A program made the translations under genes and the position numbers. A model generated the notes under the pieces. That model ran no database searches and was not told where the DNA came from. It was given only the letters and a program-made list of their open reading frames with translations. A DNA stretch of 64,000 nt from Saccharothrix coeruleofusca. Lineage in GTDB: Bacteria; Actinomycetota; Actinomycetes; Mycobacteriales; Pseudonocardiaceae. Positions 40,540-48,823 of this stretch are shown in pieces. Location: positions 1 to 64,000 of the forward strand of contig NZ_BMRG01000018.1 of NCBI RefSeq assembly GCF_014648515.1, given 5' to 3'. Position 1 is the stretch's first letter. Each line of letters opens with the position of its first letter.

Positions 40540-40557
40540 AGCCTCCCTCTGGAGGCT
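40540..40557. promoter_or_regulatory. inverted repeat upstream of the small gene/kinase operon
   Basis: AGCCTCC (40540-40546) pairs with GGAGGCT (40551-40557) around CTCT, about 105 nt before the ATG at 40437. It could be an operator dyad or a 5'-leader hairpin. Confidence 0.35.
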
Positions 40558-40619
40558 TACCTCGAACGAGGGGCGATGGACACGGAACTGCCTGATTAGG
40601 CCCCTTGAGTGAGGGGGAG

Positions 40620-41527
40620 ATGCTCCGATCGGGCAGCCCGTACGGGCACTGCGGGGCGCACTTTCGCCCCGTTCCCCCCGCTGGCGGACGCGGTGAATCC
40701 GCCCGTTGCCGGACGAAAGGGGCGAATCCGTGGGAATCACTTTTCCCGAAATCAGCGACTCGCGATGGCCGCGAGACCCGAGTGGTCGGCGCGGTGGCGC
40801 TCGACGTGGTGACCGTCGAGGCGACCGCCGGCTCAACCCCGAGCAGGCGCTCGCGGTCGTGCGGGCGTGGCGCGGGTTGTCCTCAGGCGAGGGGAAATCC
40901 CTGCACAGCAACGGAACCATCGCGATGCGGTGTTCATTCAGGACGGACGACGAGTTCACCGACCTCGCGGGCCACGGCGTGCTGGGCGCGGTCGGGTAGG
41001 GCGACGTGGCCCGGCGCGGGATTCCCGGCGGCTGCTCACTGCGGGACCTGCGCGCGGTCAAGGGTCCGGACCTGCTCGTCGAGGTCGAAGGAATCGCACC
41101 GCGACCGGAGAAGGAGTGACCACGCGGGACACGTCGGCCTCGATCCTCCTGCCGCCGCCGTACCTGCCGGTGCTGATGGTCACCGACGGCGAGTCGGTCG
41201 CCCCGCCTGCGGGCGACCCGGACCGGCACGACACGCTGTCGGCGGGGCCGCGTGGCCCGCCGCGAGCGCGTCACAGCGCTTCTGCCCCCGCTGCTGCCCG
41301 TGATGCGATACAGTGAGTGCGAGAGAGACCACTGCCCGCCTCCTGCGGGCTCTCCGGGTCGGTCCGATCCGGTTCTCCAGTCGAGGACGGGGAGCCGACA
41401 GCGCCGCCGGGGCATCGGGTCGTTCCCGCCACTGCCTCGTTCCGCGAACGCGCTTCCTCCGATCCCTCATCGGCCGCACGGCCGTCGAAGGGCTCTCCCA
41501 CTCGACCTCCAGGCAGATGGAGCCCGC
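40620..41527. other. gene-poor stretch with small coupled fragments
   Basis: No full gene is supported. Short frames with partial coding bias follow each other on the plus strand: one from about 40730 to 40999, one from GTG 41005 to 41119, and one whose GTG overlaps that stop by 4 nt. The GTGA joint is typical of real operons, so this may be the debris of a small operon. No domain is recognised. Confidence 0.35.
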
Positions 41528-42067
41528 ATGAGCCGAACCAGACCACTCGGACCGCGACGCGTTGACGACGCGGCCCTCCCGCAGGGCAGTGTCCTGCCCG
41601 CACAGCGGACCCACACCACCGTCCTGTCCGACGCGGCGGACGCCTTGTCGCGCGCCCTCGGTGATTACGTGCGGATGGTCGCGGAAGCGGTCGGCGTCCC
41701 CCGCGAGGGCACCACCTGCGAGGTCACCGACACGGTGACCGCCTACCTCGCGCTGAACTGCCGGTCCGCGCAGCACCCCGGCCGCGACCTCATGCTGGCC
41801 TGGAGCGCTTCGCAGGGATGGGTGCTCTCGGTCGAGACCGCACCGGCCGAACCGCCGGTGGTGCTCTCGCGGGCGGGTCGGGACCTGGTCCCGGCGCCGG
41901 GGGCGGTGGCCCGGTTCGTCGCCGAGTCGACCACCCCGCGCCCCCGGGAGCGGGCCTGCGCGGTCCTGCCCGCGCACGTGGACTGGTCCGACCTGGCCGA
42001 GCGCATGGAACGCCACACCCGTCCCGCACGGGACACCTCAACCGCATCGCGAAAGGAAAACCCATGA
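41528..42067 (+). CDS. DUF6292-like protein
   Basis: This 179-aa soluble protein has a central block ([63 protein letters not shown]) matching the actinomycete family DUF6292, known mainly from Pseudonocardiaceae-type genomes. Function unknown. The ATG follows GGAG at about 5 nt, and the stop overlaps the next ATG (ATGA). It starts a three-gene operon with a 51-aa peptide and an acetyltransferase. Confidence 0.75.
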
Positions 42068-42219
42068 CCCACAACGGAACCCGACTCACCCCGAACCGCG
42101 CCAACCCCGTCCACCCGGTCGTGTTCAGCCACTTGGACACCGAGATCAGGGCCGTCTCCCGCCAGTCGCGCGGTGTGCCGGCCGTGCGCTTCCAGCCGCT
42201 GCCCGCCTCCGGCAGGTGA
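42064..42219 (+). CDS. 51-residue basic peptide in the DUF6292-GNAT operon
   Basis: This short basic protein starts [12 protein letters not shown] and is rich in Arg, Pro and His, with no Cys and no hydrophobic segment. It has its own ribosome-binding site (AAAGGAAAA) and overlaps both neighbours by 4 nt (ATGA before, GTGA after), strong evidence that it is translated. No family is recognised. The neighbouring acetyltransferase could act on it, but nothing in the sequence proves that. Confidence 0.6.
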
Positions 42220-42821
42220 CGCGGGCCATGTCCTCCGACGACCCGAGCGCGCCGCCCCCGTCCGGGGTGATCAGAACCGACCGGCTGGTGCTGCGCCCCT
42301 GGCGCGTGGAGGACGCCGCCGCGGCGCTGGAGGTCTACGGCAGCGCGGAGGTCACCCGGTGGCTCAGCCCCGTGATGGACCGCGTGCCCGACCTGGCCGC
42401 CATGCGCTTGTTGCTCCAGCGGTGGATCGCCGAGGACGGCAGGCTCACCGCGCCCGCCGGGCGGTGGGCGCTCCACCGCGCTGACGACGACCGCGTGATC
42501 GGCGGAGCCGTCCTGCTGCCCCTGCCGCCGGGCGACGAGGACCTGGAGATCGGGTGGCAGCTGCACCCCGGCGCGTGGGGCGAGGACTACGCGGGTGAGT
42601 GCGCGTTCGCCTTGGCCCGGCTGGCCTTCGAGCACGGCGTTGACGAGGTGTTCGCCATCGTCCGGTCCGACAACGCGCAGGACGCCGCGGCGATCCGCAG
42701 CAACGGCATGTACTGGGTCGGCGAGACGCGCAAGTACTTCGGACTGGAGTTGCAGGTGTACCGGCTGCGCGCGGCGGACCTCGACCGCGCGGCCCCCGAA
42801 GGGCACCGGCCGCCGCGCTGA
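42216..42821 (+). CDS. GNAT-family (RimJ/RimL-like) N-acetyltransferase
   Basis: This 201-aa protein has the RimL-type layout: [20 protein letters not shown] near 18, [29 protein letters not shown] near 110-140 (acetyl-CoA-binding region) and the [20 protein letters not shown] segment near 152. It would move an acetyl group from acetyl-CoA to an amine, a protein N-terminus or a small molecule. GTG start inside the end of the 51-aa gene; ATG 42228 is an alternative. It ends convergent to a small leftward gene. Confidence 0.9.
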
Positions 42822-42897
42822 GCGGTTCGCGTCGTCGCCCGGCACCGGGCGCACGTGCCGCGGCGACGGGCGGAGAAGTGTCCGGTGTGGACGCCGA

Positions 42898-43122
42898 TCA
42901 GGCGGGAACGTGCCGATCGTGCGGTGCGGTGTCCGGGTCCGCGCCCGGCAGGCCCAGCATGGACAGCAGTTCCCGGCGGTCGTTCGCGTCGAGCGAGTGG
43001 TTCGCCACCGTGCGGCCTGCCCGGATCTGGCGGGCCGCCTCGGCCCGCTGGGCGGCGGAGCGCGTCTCGGCGAAGTCCGCGGCGGCGCCTCGGGACCGGT
43101 TCGGACGTCCGTCCGGTGTCAT
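42898..43122 (-). CDS. small conserved-looking hydrophilic protein
   Basis: This 74-aa protein has a helical centre (FAETRSAAQRAEAARQIRAGRTVANHSLDANDRRELLSMLGL) with no membrane segment or Cys. The ATG at 43122 follows AAGGGGAA at 6 nt. The composition suggests a short DNA- or protein-binding helical protein. No family is recognised. It is transcribed towards the GNAT gene. Confidence 0.6.
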   Translation of the reverse strand: MTPDGRPNRSRGAAADFAETRSAAQRAEAARQIRAGRTVANHSLDANDRRELLSMLGLPGADPDTAPHDRHVPA

Positions 43123-43414
43123 GCGGGTTCCCCTTCTGCTGCGGGTTGACCTCGACGTGCGGCGAGGTCGGGGTCGTCCGCCGGGCCCGTGGGCGCGGCG
43201 GGACCGCTCCACCCGCGGGTCGCGGGAGTCGAGGGGAGTGGTGGTGCGAGCTGGCGGTCCGGCGACAAGCCGGTGCTCCCGTCCCCGGCCGGAACCACCG
43301 GACCGGACTGGATCGAGGACTGCGGCGGCGGGATGCCGACGCCTCGTACCCCGACGGGCCGACTGTACCGCACGGCGGGTCGATCCGGCGGCCCCGGAGC
43401 AGTACGTTCTGGCC

Positions 43415-43642
43415 ATGTCAGGAGAATTCGGCGGTCCGGAACTGGCCCCCACGCTGTCCGAGTGGCTCAAGGCCAGGCAGGAGACCGAACGGCACCTGGC
43501 GGGCGCGACGCCGCCGATCGACGCCCAGTGGGCGCAGCGGCTGGCCGACCTGCTGGCCACCGAGCGGTCGTGGCAGGAGCAGTACACCGACCTCGTCGCG
43601 CTCGGCAGTCGGGGTGGTCGGTTCCCCCGCTCCAACCGCTGA
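43415..43642 (+). CDS. small hypothetical protein
   Basis: This 75-aa, mostly helical, acidic protein starts MSGEFGGPELAPTLSEWLKARQETERHL and has good codon bias. No clear ribosome-binding site precedes ATG 43415, so it may be leaderless or weakly translated. No domain is recognised. It lies alone between a divergent small gene and the polysaccharide locus. Confidence 0.5.
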   Translation: MSGEFGGPELAPTLSEWLKARQETERHLAGATPPIDAQWAQRLADLLATERSWQEQYTDLVALGSRGGRFPRSNR

Positions 43643-43870
43643 CGGCACCACCGCCGGGAAGCGCTCGTGGCGGGCGATTCGCCGCACCGGGTCCGGCTCT
43701 TTCCGGAACTCGCGCGAATGCGTGGCGACGCCCATTCCGGCAGCCCGAGAAATGCGGTGCCGCGGTGTCCGAATGGGCGGTCGCGCAGTTCGTGGCGGAT
43801 GCTCGCGCGGCGGCACGGACTGCCCTCAACGGACCATTGATCCGGTGATCGGCGTCGGTACTGTTGAGCT

Positions 43871-44776
43871 GTGGCGAATCGCCTCCTGCTCGGAGCTATC
43901 GTGGTTTTCCCGCTACTGCTGCCGGGCGCGGCGGTCGGCTGCGGTGCGGAGGTCCCGGTGCCGCGAGACGCGCGCGGGTTCGTCTACCAGTTGCAGGGCT
44001 ACCAGGACGGCGGGCTCGATGCTCTGGCCGCCGCGCCGTTCCGGTACGCCGTCATCGACCTGGCGCGCGACGGCGGGGACGGCTACTTCAGCGCCGAGGA
44101 GGTCGGCGTGCTGAAGAAGTCGGGCAAGCGGGTGCTGGCCTACTTCGAGATCGGCTCGATCGAGTCGTTCCGGCCCGACTACGCCGCCATCCGCGACGAC
44201 CGCGCGGACCTGCTGCTCAACGAGTGGCCCAGCTGGCCCGGCGAGCACTTCGTGCGGTACTGGGACCAGCGCTGGTGGGAGCTGGGCGTGCGACCGCGCG
44301 TGGACCGGGCGCTGGCCGCCGGGTTCGACGGGGTCTACCTGGACACCCCGCTGGCCTACGAGGAGATCGACCTAGCGCTGGTGCCCGGCATCGGGCGCGA
44401 GGAGCTCGGCCGCCGGATGGTCGAGCTGATCGCCAGGATCAGCGCGCACGGCAAGCGGACGGACGCGGATTTCCTGGTCTACCCGCAGAACTCGCCGGAG
44501 CTGCTGCACCACCACGGCTACCTGGAGGCGGTCGACGGCATCGGCGTGGAGGAGCTGTTCTTCCGCGCCACCGACGAGCCGTGCGCGGCGGACTACTGCG
44601 CGCAGAACCTGGCCGAGACGAGAAAGCTGCGCGCCGCCGGGAAGACCGTGCTGGCGGTGGACTACGCGGTGCGCCCGGAGAACGTGGAGAGGGCCTGCCG
44701 GGCGTACCGCGAAGAGGGTTTCGAGGGCTACGTGTCGGTGCGGGAGCTGGATCGGATCAGCGCCCCGTGCCGGTGA
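43871..44776 (+). CDS. GH114-like (alpha-1,4-galactosaminidase) exported glycosidase
   Basis: This 301-aa protein has an export signal (LLLGAIVVFPLLLPGAAVGC; the Cys could be a lipid anchor). Its TIM-barrel follows the GH114/TM1410 pattern: VIDLARDGG near 54, LAYFEIGSIESFRPDY near 93 with the expected Glu, and FDGVYLDTPLAYEE near 155 with the expected Asp. Characterised GH114 enzymes such as fungal Ega3 cut alpha-1,4-linked galactosamine polymers, and a similar activity resides in PelA. Here it opens a rightward operon with UDP-sugar genes facing the Agd3/PelF-like operon, so trimming or release of that polymer outside the cell is the likely role. GTG start. Confidence 0.82.
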   Translation: MANRLLLGAIVVFPLLLPGAAVGCGAEVPVPRDARGFVYQLQGYQDGGLDALAAAPFRYAVIDLARDGGDGYFSAEEVGVLKKSGKRVLAYFEIGSIESFRPDYAAIRDDRADLLLNEWPSWPGEHFVRYWDQRWWELGVRPRVDRALAAGFDGVYLDTPLAYEEIDLALVPGIGREELGRRMVELIARISAHGKRTDADFLVYPQNSPELLHHHGYLEAVDGIGVEELFFRATDEPCAADYCAQNLAETRKLRAAGKTVLAVDYAVRPENVERACRAYREEGFEGYVSVRELDRISAPCR

Positions 44777-44807
44777 ACCGTGGCGCGCACCGAGTGAGGG
44801 AGTGGTT

Positions 44808-46124
44808 GTGGCGGAGGAGTTACCGGGAATGCGTCGGATCGGCATCATGGGGATGGGGTACGTCGGCCTGACGCTGGCCGCGGCACTGGCCCGCAAGGGC
44901 TACGAGGTGCACGGCGTGGACACGCAGGCAGCGGTGCTGGACTCGCTGTCGCGCGGTCGTCCGCACATCTTCGAGCCCGGCGTCGAAGAGGTCTTCGGGG
45001 AGTGGGTAGGCAAGCGCATCTTCCTGTGGCCGGAGCTGCCCGAGGACGTGGACGCGGCGATCATCTGCGTGTCCACGCCGGTGGACGAGGCCGGTCGCGA
45101 GCCGTACCTGGGCAACCTGGCCGCCGCCGCCGAGCACATCGCCAAGCGGTGCTCGCCGCGGACGCTGGTGGTGGTGCGCAGCACCGTGCCGGTGGGCGCG
45201 ACGCGGTCGGTGGTGCTGCCCCGGCTGGTCGACGCGTGGGGTTCGGCGCGGCTGGTGATGGCGCCCGAGCGGACCATCCAGGGGCAGGCGCTGCGCGAGC
45301 TGGTCGAGCTGCCGCAGGTGGTCGGCGGGCTGGACGAGGAGAGCCTGCGGCTGGGCCTGGAGCTGTTCGGCGGCCTGGCCGCCCAGCTGGTGCCGGTGTC
45401 CACCCTGGAGACGGCCGAGCTGGTCAAGCTGACCAACAACTGCCACACCGACGTCATCTACTCCTTCGGCAACGAGGTGGCCCGGCTGACCGAGCGGCTC
45501 GGGCTGGACCCGCTGGAGGTGATCCGGGCGACCAACCTGGACTACCCCCGGCCCAACATCGCCAAGCCCGGCTACGTCGGCGGCGGCTGCCTGTCCAAGG
45601 ACCCGTACATCCTGATGTCCAGCGCCGACCGGACCGGCTACGTGCCGCCGCTGGTGCGCGCGGCGCGCCAGGTCAACGAGGACACGCCGGTGCACGTCGC
45701 GGGCCGCGTCGTGGAGCTGATGGGCGCGGCGCGCGAGCGGACCCTGCTGGTGCTGGGCTGGGCCTACAAGGGCTGGCCGCCCACCGACGACATGCGCGGC
45801 ACGCCCATCGCGTCGATGATGCCGGTGTTCGCCGAGGCGGGCGTGCGGGTGCTGGGCCACGACCCGCTGGTGAGCGCGGAGGTGATCCGCCGCTACGGCG
45901 GCGAGCCGGTCGACCTGGCGGCCGGGTTCGCCGCCGCCGACGCGGTGCTGGTCATCACCGACCACCCCGAGTACCGGCGGCTGGACGTCGACGCGCTGCT
46001 GCCGGGATCGGGCGTGCGCCTGGTCTACGACTCCTGGCGCGTCCTCGACGCGGAGCGGGTGACCCGGCACGGCGTCCGCTACGCGGGCCTGGGCTACGAG
46101 CCCGTCGAGGAGGCGGCCGGATGA
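44808..46124 (+). CDS. UDP-sugar 6-dehydrogenase (WecC/WbpA type)
   Basis: This 438-aa NAD-dependent enzyme has the Rossmann motif IGIMGMGYVGLTLAAAL near 12 and TVPVGAT near 122. The catalytic Cys lies in VGGGCLSKDPY near 261, and the C-terminal domain has GWAYKGWPPTDDMRGTP near 316. It oxidises C6 of a UDP-hexose(amine) to the uronic acid, two NAD per turnover. The overall pattern is closer to UDP-N-acetylhexosamine dehydrogenases than to UDP-glucose dehydrogenase. GTG 44808 is 6 nt after GAGGGAG; ATG 44829 is an alternative. Its stop overlaps the epimerase ATG. It would feed uronic acid residues into the polymer. Confidence 0.9.
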   Translation: MAEELPGMRRIGIMGMGYVGLTLAAALARKGYEVHGVDTQAAVLDSLSRGRPHIFEPGVEEVFGEWVGKRIFLWPELPEDVDAAIICVSTPVDEAGREPYLGNLAAAAEHIAKRCSPRTLVVVRSTVPVGATRSVVLPRLVDAWGSARLVMAPERTIQGQALRELVELPQVVGGLDEESLRLGLELFGGLAAQLVPVSTLETAELVKLTNNCHTDVIYSFGNEVARLTERLGLDPLEVIRATNLDYPRPNIAKPGYVGGGCLSKDPYILMSSADRTGYVPPLVRAARQVNEDTPVHVAGRVVELMGAARERTLLVLGWAYKGWPPTDDMRGTPIASMMPVFAEAGVRVLGHDPLVSAEVIRRYGGEPVDLAAGFAAADAVLVITDHPEYRRLDVDALLPGSGVRLVYDSWRVLDAERVTRHGVRYAGLGYEPVEEAAG

Positions 46125-47071
46125 GGCACCTGGTTCTCGGCGGCGCCGGGTTCATCGGCGTCCACCTGACCCGCAGGCTGCTGGCCGACGGGCACGAGGT
46201 GACCATCGTGGACGACTTCTCGCGCGGCAGGCGGGACCCGGAGCTGGACGAGCTCGGCGTGCCGGTGATCTCCGCGGACCTCACCGATCCCGCGTCGCTG
46301 GACGGCGTGCCGCACGAGTTCGAGCGGGTGCACCTGCTGGCCGCGGTGGTCGGCGTGCGCAACGTCGAGCGCGACCCGGCGCGCGTGATCAACGTCAACA
46401 CCCTGGCCGTGCTCAACGCGCTGCGCTGGGTCGAGCCGCACCAGAAGCTGTTCTTCGCCTCCACCAGCGAGACCTACGCGGGCGGGGTGGACGCGGGTGT
46501 GGTGCCGGTGCCCACCGGCGAGGACGTGCCGCTGGTGGTGCAGGACGTCACCTCGCCGCGCTTCGCCTACGCGGTGAGCAAGATGCTCGGGGAGGCGGCG
46601 GTCGTGCACACCGGCCGCGCCAAGGGCGTGCCCGTGGTGGTCGGCCGCTTCCACAACGTCTACGGCCCTCGGATGGGCGCCGACCACGTGATCCCGGAGC
46701 TCTCGCTGCGCGCGATCCGCCGCGAGGACCCGTTCCGGGTCTACGGCACCGACCAGTTCCGGGCGTTCTGCCACGTGGACGACGCGGTGGACGCGGTGGT
46801 GCGGCTGGTGGAGGCGGAGGACGCGGCGGGACGGATCGTCCACATCGGCAACGACTCCGCCGAGACCAACATCGGCGAGCTGGCCGAGCTGGTGCTCAAG
46901 ATCGCCGGGCACAGCCCCGAGCTGGAGCGGGTGCCCGCGCCGCCGGGCTCGGTCCACCGCCGCTGCCCGGACCTGACCAGGCTCCGCGCGCTGACCGGGT
47001 TCGAGCCGGAGGTGTCGCTGGAGGACGGTGTCCGGCGGACCTTCGAGTGGTACCGGGACAACTGGGCTTGA
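46121..47071 (+). CDS. NAD-dependent nucleotide-sugar epimerase/dehydratase
   Basis: This 316-aa extended short-chain dehydrogenase has LVLGGAGFIGVHLTRRL near 5, ASTSETYAG near 108 and the catalytic Y-x3-K as FAYAVSKMLGEA near 146. GRFHNVYGPRMG near 175 is typical of UDP-sugar 4-epimerases and decarboxylases. It acts on a UDP-sugar, probably the product of the coupled dehydrogenase (ATGA overlap), for example switching gluco and galacto forms. It is the last gene of the rightward polysaccharide operon and ends at a strong bidirectional terminator. Confidence 0.88.
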   Translation: MRHLVLGGAGFIGVHLTRRLLADGHEVTIVDDFSRGRRDPELDELGVPVISADLTDPASLDGVPHEFERVHLLAAVVGVRNVERDPARVINVNTLAVLNALRWVEPHQKLFFASTSETYAGGVDAGVVPVPTGEDVPLVVQDVTSPRFAYAVSKMLGEAAVVHTGRAKGVPVVVGRFHNVYGPRMGADHVIPELSLRAIRREDPFRVYGTDQFRAFCHVDDAVDAVVRLVEAEDAAGRIVHIGNDSAETNIGELAELVLKIAGHSPELERVPAPPGSVHRRCPDLTRLRALTGFEPEVSLEDGVRRTFEWYRDNWA

Positions 47072-47076
47072 TCCCC

Positions 47077-47118
47077 GCGTGGGTGAAAATGCCGCTCCAC
47101 CGGCATTTTCACCCACGC
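47077..47118. terminator. bidirectional terminator between the two polysaccharide operons
   Basis: GCGTGGGTGAAAATGCCG (47077-47094) pairs perfectly over 18 bp with CGGCATTTTCACCCACGC (47101-47118) around CTCCAC. It lies between two convergent stop codons, and the A/T stretch in each arm gives a short U run in either direction. Confidence 0.8.
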
Positions 47119-47125
47119 AGCCAGG

Positions 47126-48040
47126 TCAGAGCCCCGCCCAGACGTCGCGCACGGACGCCGCCAGCGAGTGCCGCGGCGACCATCCCAGCGCACGCCGGGT
47201 CCTGGTCAGGTCCGCCGCGATCCAGGACACCGCGCCGGAGCGGGCGGGAGCCGGGTCGGACTCGACGACCTGGCCGGTGAAGCCCGCGGTCTCGGCCAGC
47301 AGCTTGACCGCCTCGCGCACGGTGACCGCGTTCCCGCTGCCCACGTTGAGCACCGGCTCCGGCGGCGTGGCCACCAGCGCCGCCGCGGCGACCGCCTCGG
47401 CCACGTCGCGCACGTCGACGAAGTCGCGGAACGCGCCCAGCGGGCCGAGCACGACGTCCCCGCCGCTGACCAGCGCCGCGCGGATCGCCTCCGCCGCGCG
47501 GCCCAGCACGGTGCCCGCGGGCATCCCGGCGCCGATCGGGTTGAACACCCGCAGCACCACCGCGTCCAGCCGCCCGGCGGCGACGGCCGAGCGCACCAGC
47601 GAGGTGCCCGCCAGCTTGGTGATCCCGTAGGGCGCCACCGGGTTCGCGGGCGCGTCCTCGGCGACCGGGATGCCGTCGGGCACCACCCCGTACTCCGCCG
47701 CCGAGCCGAGCGAGACCAGTCGCGCGGCGGGCGCGGCGGCGGGGATGGCGTCGAGCAGGTGGGCGGTGGCCGTGACGTTGGCCGCCACCAGCTGCGCCGT
47801 GCTGCCGTCCAGCGCGCCGGTGCAGTTGACCACCACGTCGGGCGCGGTCGCCGCCAGCACCCGCGCCAGCTGCTCCGGTGGGCCGTGCACGAGGTCGTGG
47901 CGCACCCACCCGGCCTCCTGCGGGGCGGTGCGGCCCACCCGGACCACCGCGACCTCCCCCGGACCGGCCGACAGCGCCGCGGCCACCTGCCTGCCCAGGT
48001 AGCCGGTAGCGCCGAACAGCAGCACCTTGACCGGGCTCAC
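47126..48040 (-). CDS. NAD-dependent epimerase/reductase (nucleotide-sugar)
   Basis: This 304-aa short-chain dehydrogenase has VLLFGATGYLGRQVAAAL near 5, SLGSAAEYG near 113, Y-G-I-T-K near 138, VFNPIGAG near 165 and FVDVRDVAEAV near 208. This looks like the GDP/dTDP-4-keto-6-deoxysugar reductase or UDP-hexose epimerase branch. It starts at GTG, overlapping the nucleotidyltransferase stop (GTGA), and is the last gene of the leftward operon. It probably completes the activated sugar started by the neighbouring nucleotidyltransferase. Confidence 0.87.
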   Translation of the reverse strand: MSPVKVLLFGATGYLGRQVAAALSAGPGEVAVVRVGRTAPQEAGWVRHDLVHGPPEQLARVLAATAPDVVVNCTGALDGSTAQLVAANVTATAHLLDAIPAAAPAARLVSLGSAAEYGVVPDGIPVAEDAPANPVAPYGITKLAGTSLVRSAVAAGRLDAVVLRVFNPIGAGMPAGTVLGRAAEAIRAALVSGGDVVLGPLGAFRDFVDVRDVAEAVAAAALVATPPEPVLNVGSGNAVTVREAVKLLAETAGFTGQVVESDPAPARSGAVSWIAADLTRTRRALGWSPRHSLAASVRDVWAGL

Positions 48041-48774
48041 GGGGCGTCCACCGGAGCGGCGCGCCGACCGGGCAGCAGCGCCGAGCGCACCTGCTCGAAG
48101 CAGCGGTTGGCCTCGTCGTAGTCGTCGGGGCGGCCGATGTCGAGCCAGTAGCCGCCGAACTCGTAGGCGGCGGGCTCCTCGCCGCGCGCCAGCAGGTCCA
48201 GCACCAGCTCGTCCAGCCCGAAGGGGACGCCGCGCGGGTACGGCGTGAGCGTCTTGCGGGACATCGCGTACACGCCCATGCTGACGCCGTAGGACAGCAC
48301 GGGCTTCTCGACGAACTCCACGATCCGGCCCCGGTCGGTCTCCAGCGTGCCGAAGTCGATCTTCACCTTGCGCTGGTAGGTGGCCACGGTCAGCGGCGCC
48401 TTGGTGGCCACGTGGTGGTCCAGCAGTGCCACGTAGTCCAGGTCGGTGAGCACGTCGCCGTTCATCACCAGGAAGTTCTCGGGCAGCTGGTCGACGAAGT
48501 TGAGCAGCGGTCCGATGGTGGACAGCGGCTTCTTCTCCTCGGCGTAGTCGACCGCGATGTCCCACTTGGACCCGTCGCCGACGAACGCGCGGATGAGCGC
48601 GCCGAGGTGGCCGATGGCCAGGGTGGCGCGCTGGAAGCCGTGCGCCTTGAGCTGCTGCAGGATGATGTCCAGGATCGCGTACTCCTCCCCGATGGGCACC
48701 AGCGGCTTGGGCAGCGCCGTGGTGTAGGGGCGGAGTCGCACCCCCTGGCCGCCTGCGAGTATGACCGCGTGCAT
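48037..48774 (-). CDS. sugar-phosphate nucleotidyltransferase
   Basis: This 245-aa protein has the signature HAVILAGGQGVRLRPYTTALPKPLVPIG at the N-terminus, NGDVL near 104 (metal Asp) and FVEKPVLSYGVSMGVY near 155. It joins a sugar 1-phosphate to an NTP, giving the NDP-sugar. It lacks the C-terminal left-handed helix of bifunctional GlmU-type enzymes. The ATG follows AAGGGAG at 7 nt. It is separated from the upstream membrane protein by 33 nt containing an 18-bp duplication. Confidence 0.92.
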   Translation of the reverse strand: MHAVILAGGQGVRLRPYTTALPKPLVPIGEEYAILDIILQQLKAHGFQRATLAIGHLGALIRAFVGDGSKWDIAVDYAEEKKPLSTIGPLLNFVDQLPENFLVMNGDVLTDLDYVALLDHHVATKAPLTVATYQRKVKIDFGTLETDRGRIVEFVEKPVLSYGVSMGVYAMSRKTLTPYPRGVPFGLDELVLDLLARGEEPAAYEFGGYWLDIGRPDDYDEANRCFEQVRSALLPGRRAAPVDAP

Positions 48775-48787
48775 CAGATCACTCCCT

Positions 48788-48823
48788 TGTCATAAGTGGT
48801 GCCGATGTCATAAGTGGTGCCGA
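48788..48823. repeat. tandem 18-bp duplication at a gene end
   Basis: TGTCATAAGTGGTGCCGA occurs twice without a gap (48788-48805 and 48806-48823). The second copy encodes the last residues and stop codon of the leftward membrane protein (RHHL-stop); the first lies between it and the nucleotidyltransferase start. Confidence 0.85.

Noticed and set aside
42822-42897. Imperfect CGTCGCC/GGCGACG pairing between convergent genes considered as a terminator
   Set aside because: The stem is short with a long, partly structured loop; too weak to list as a feature.
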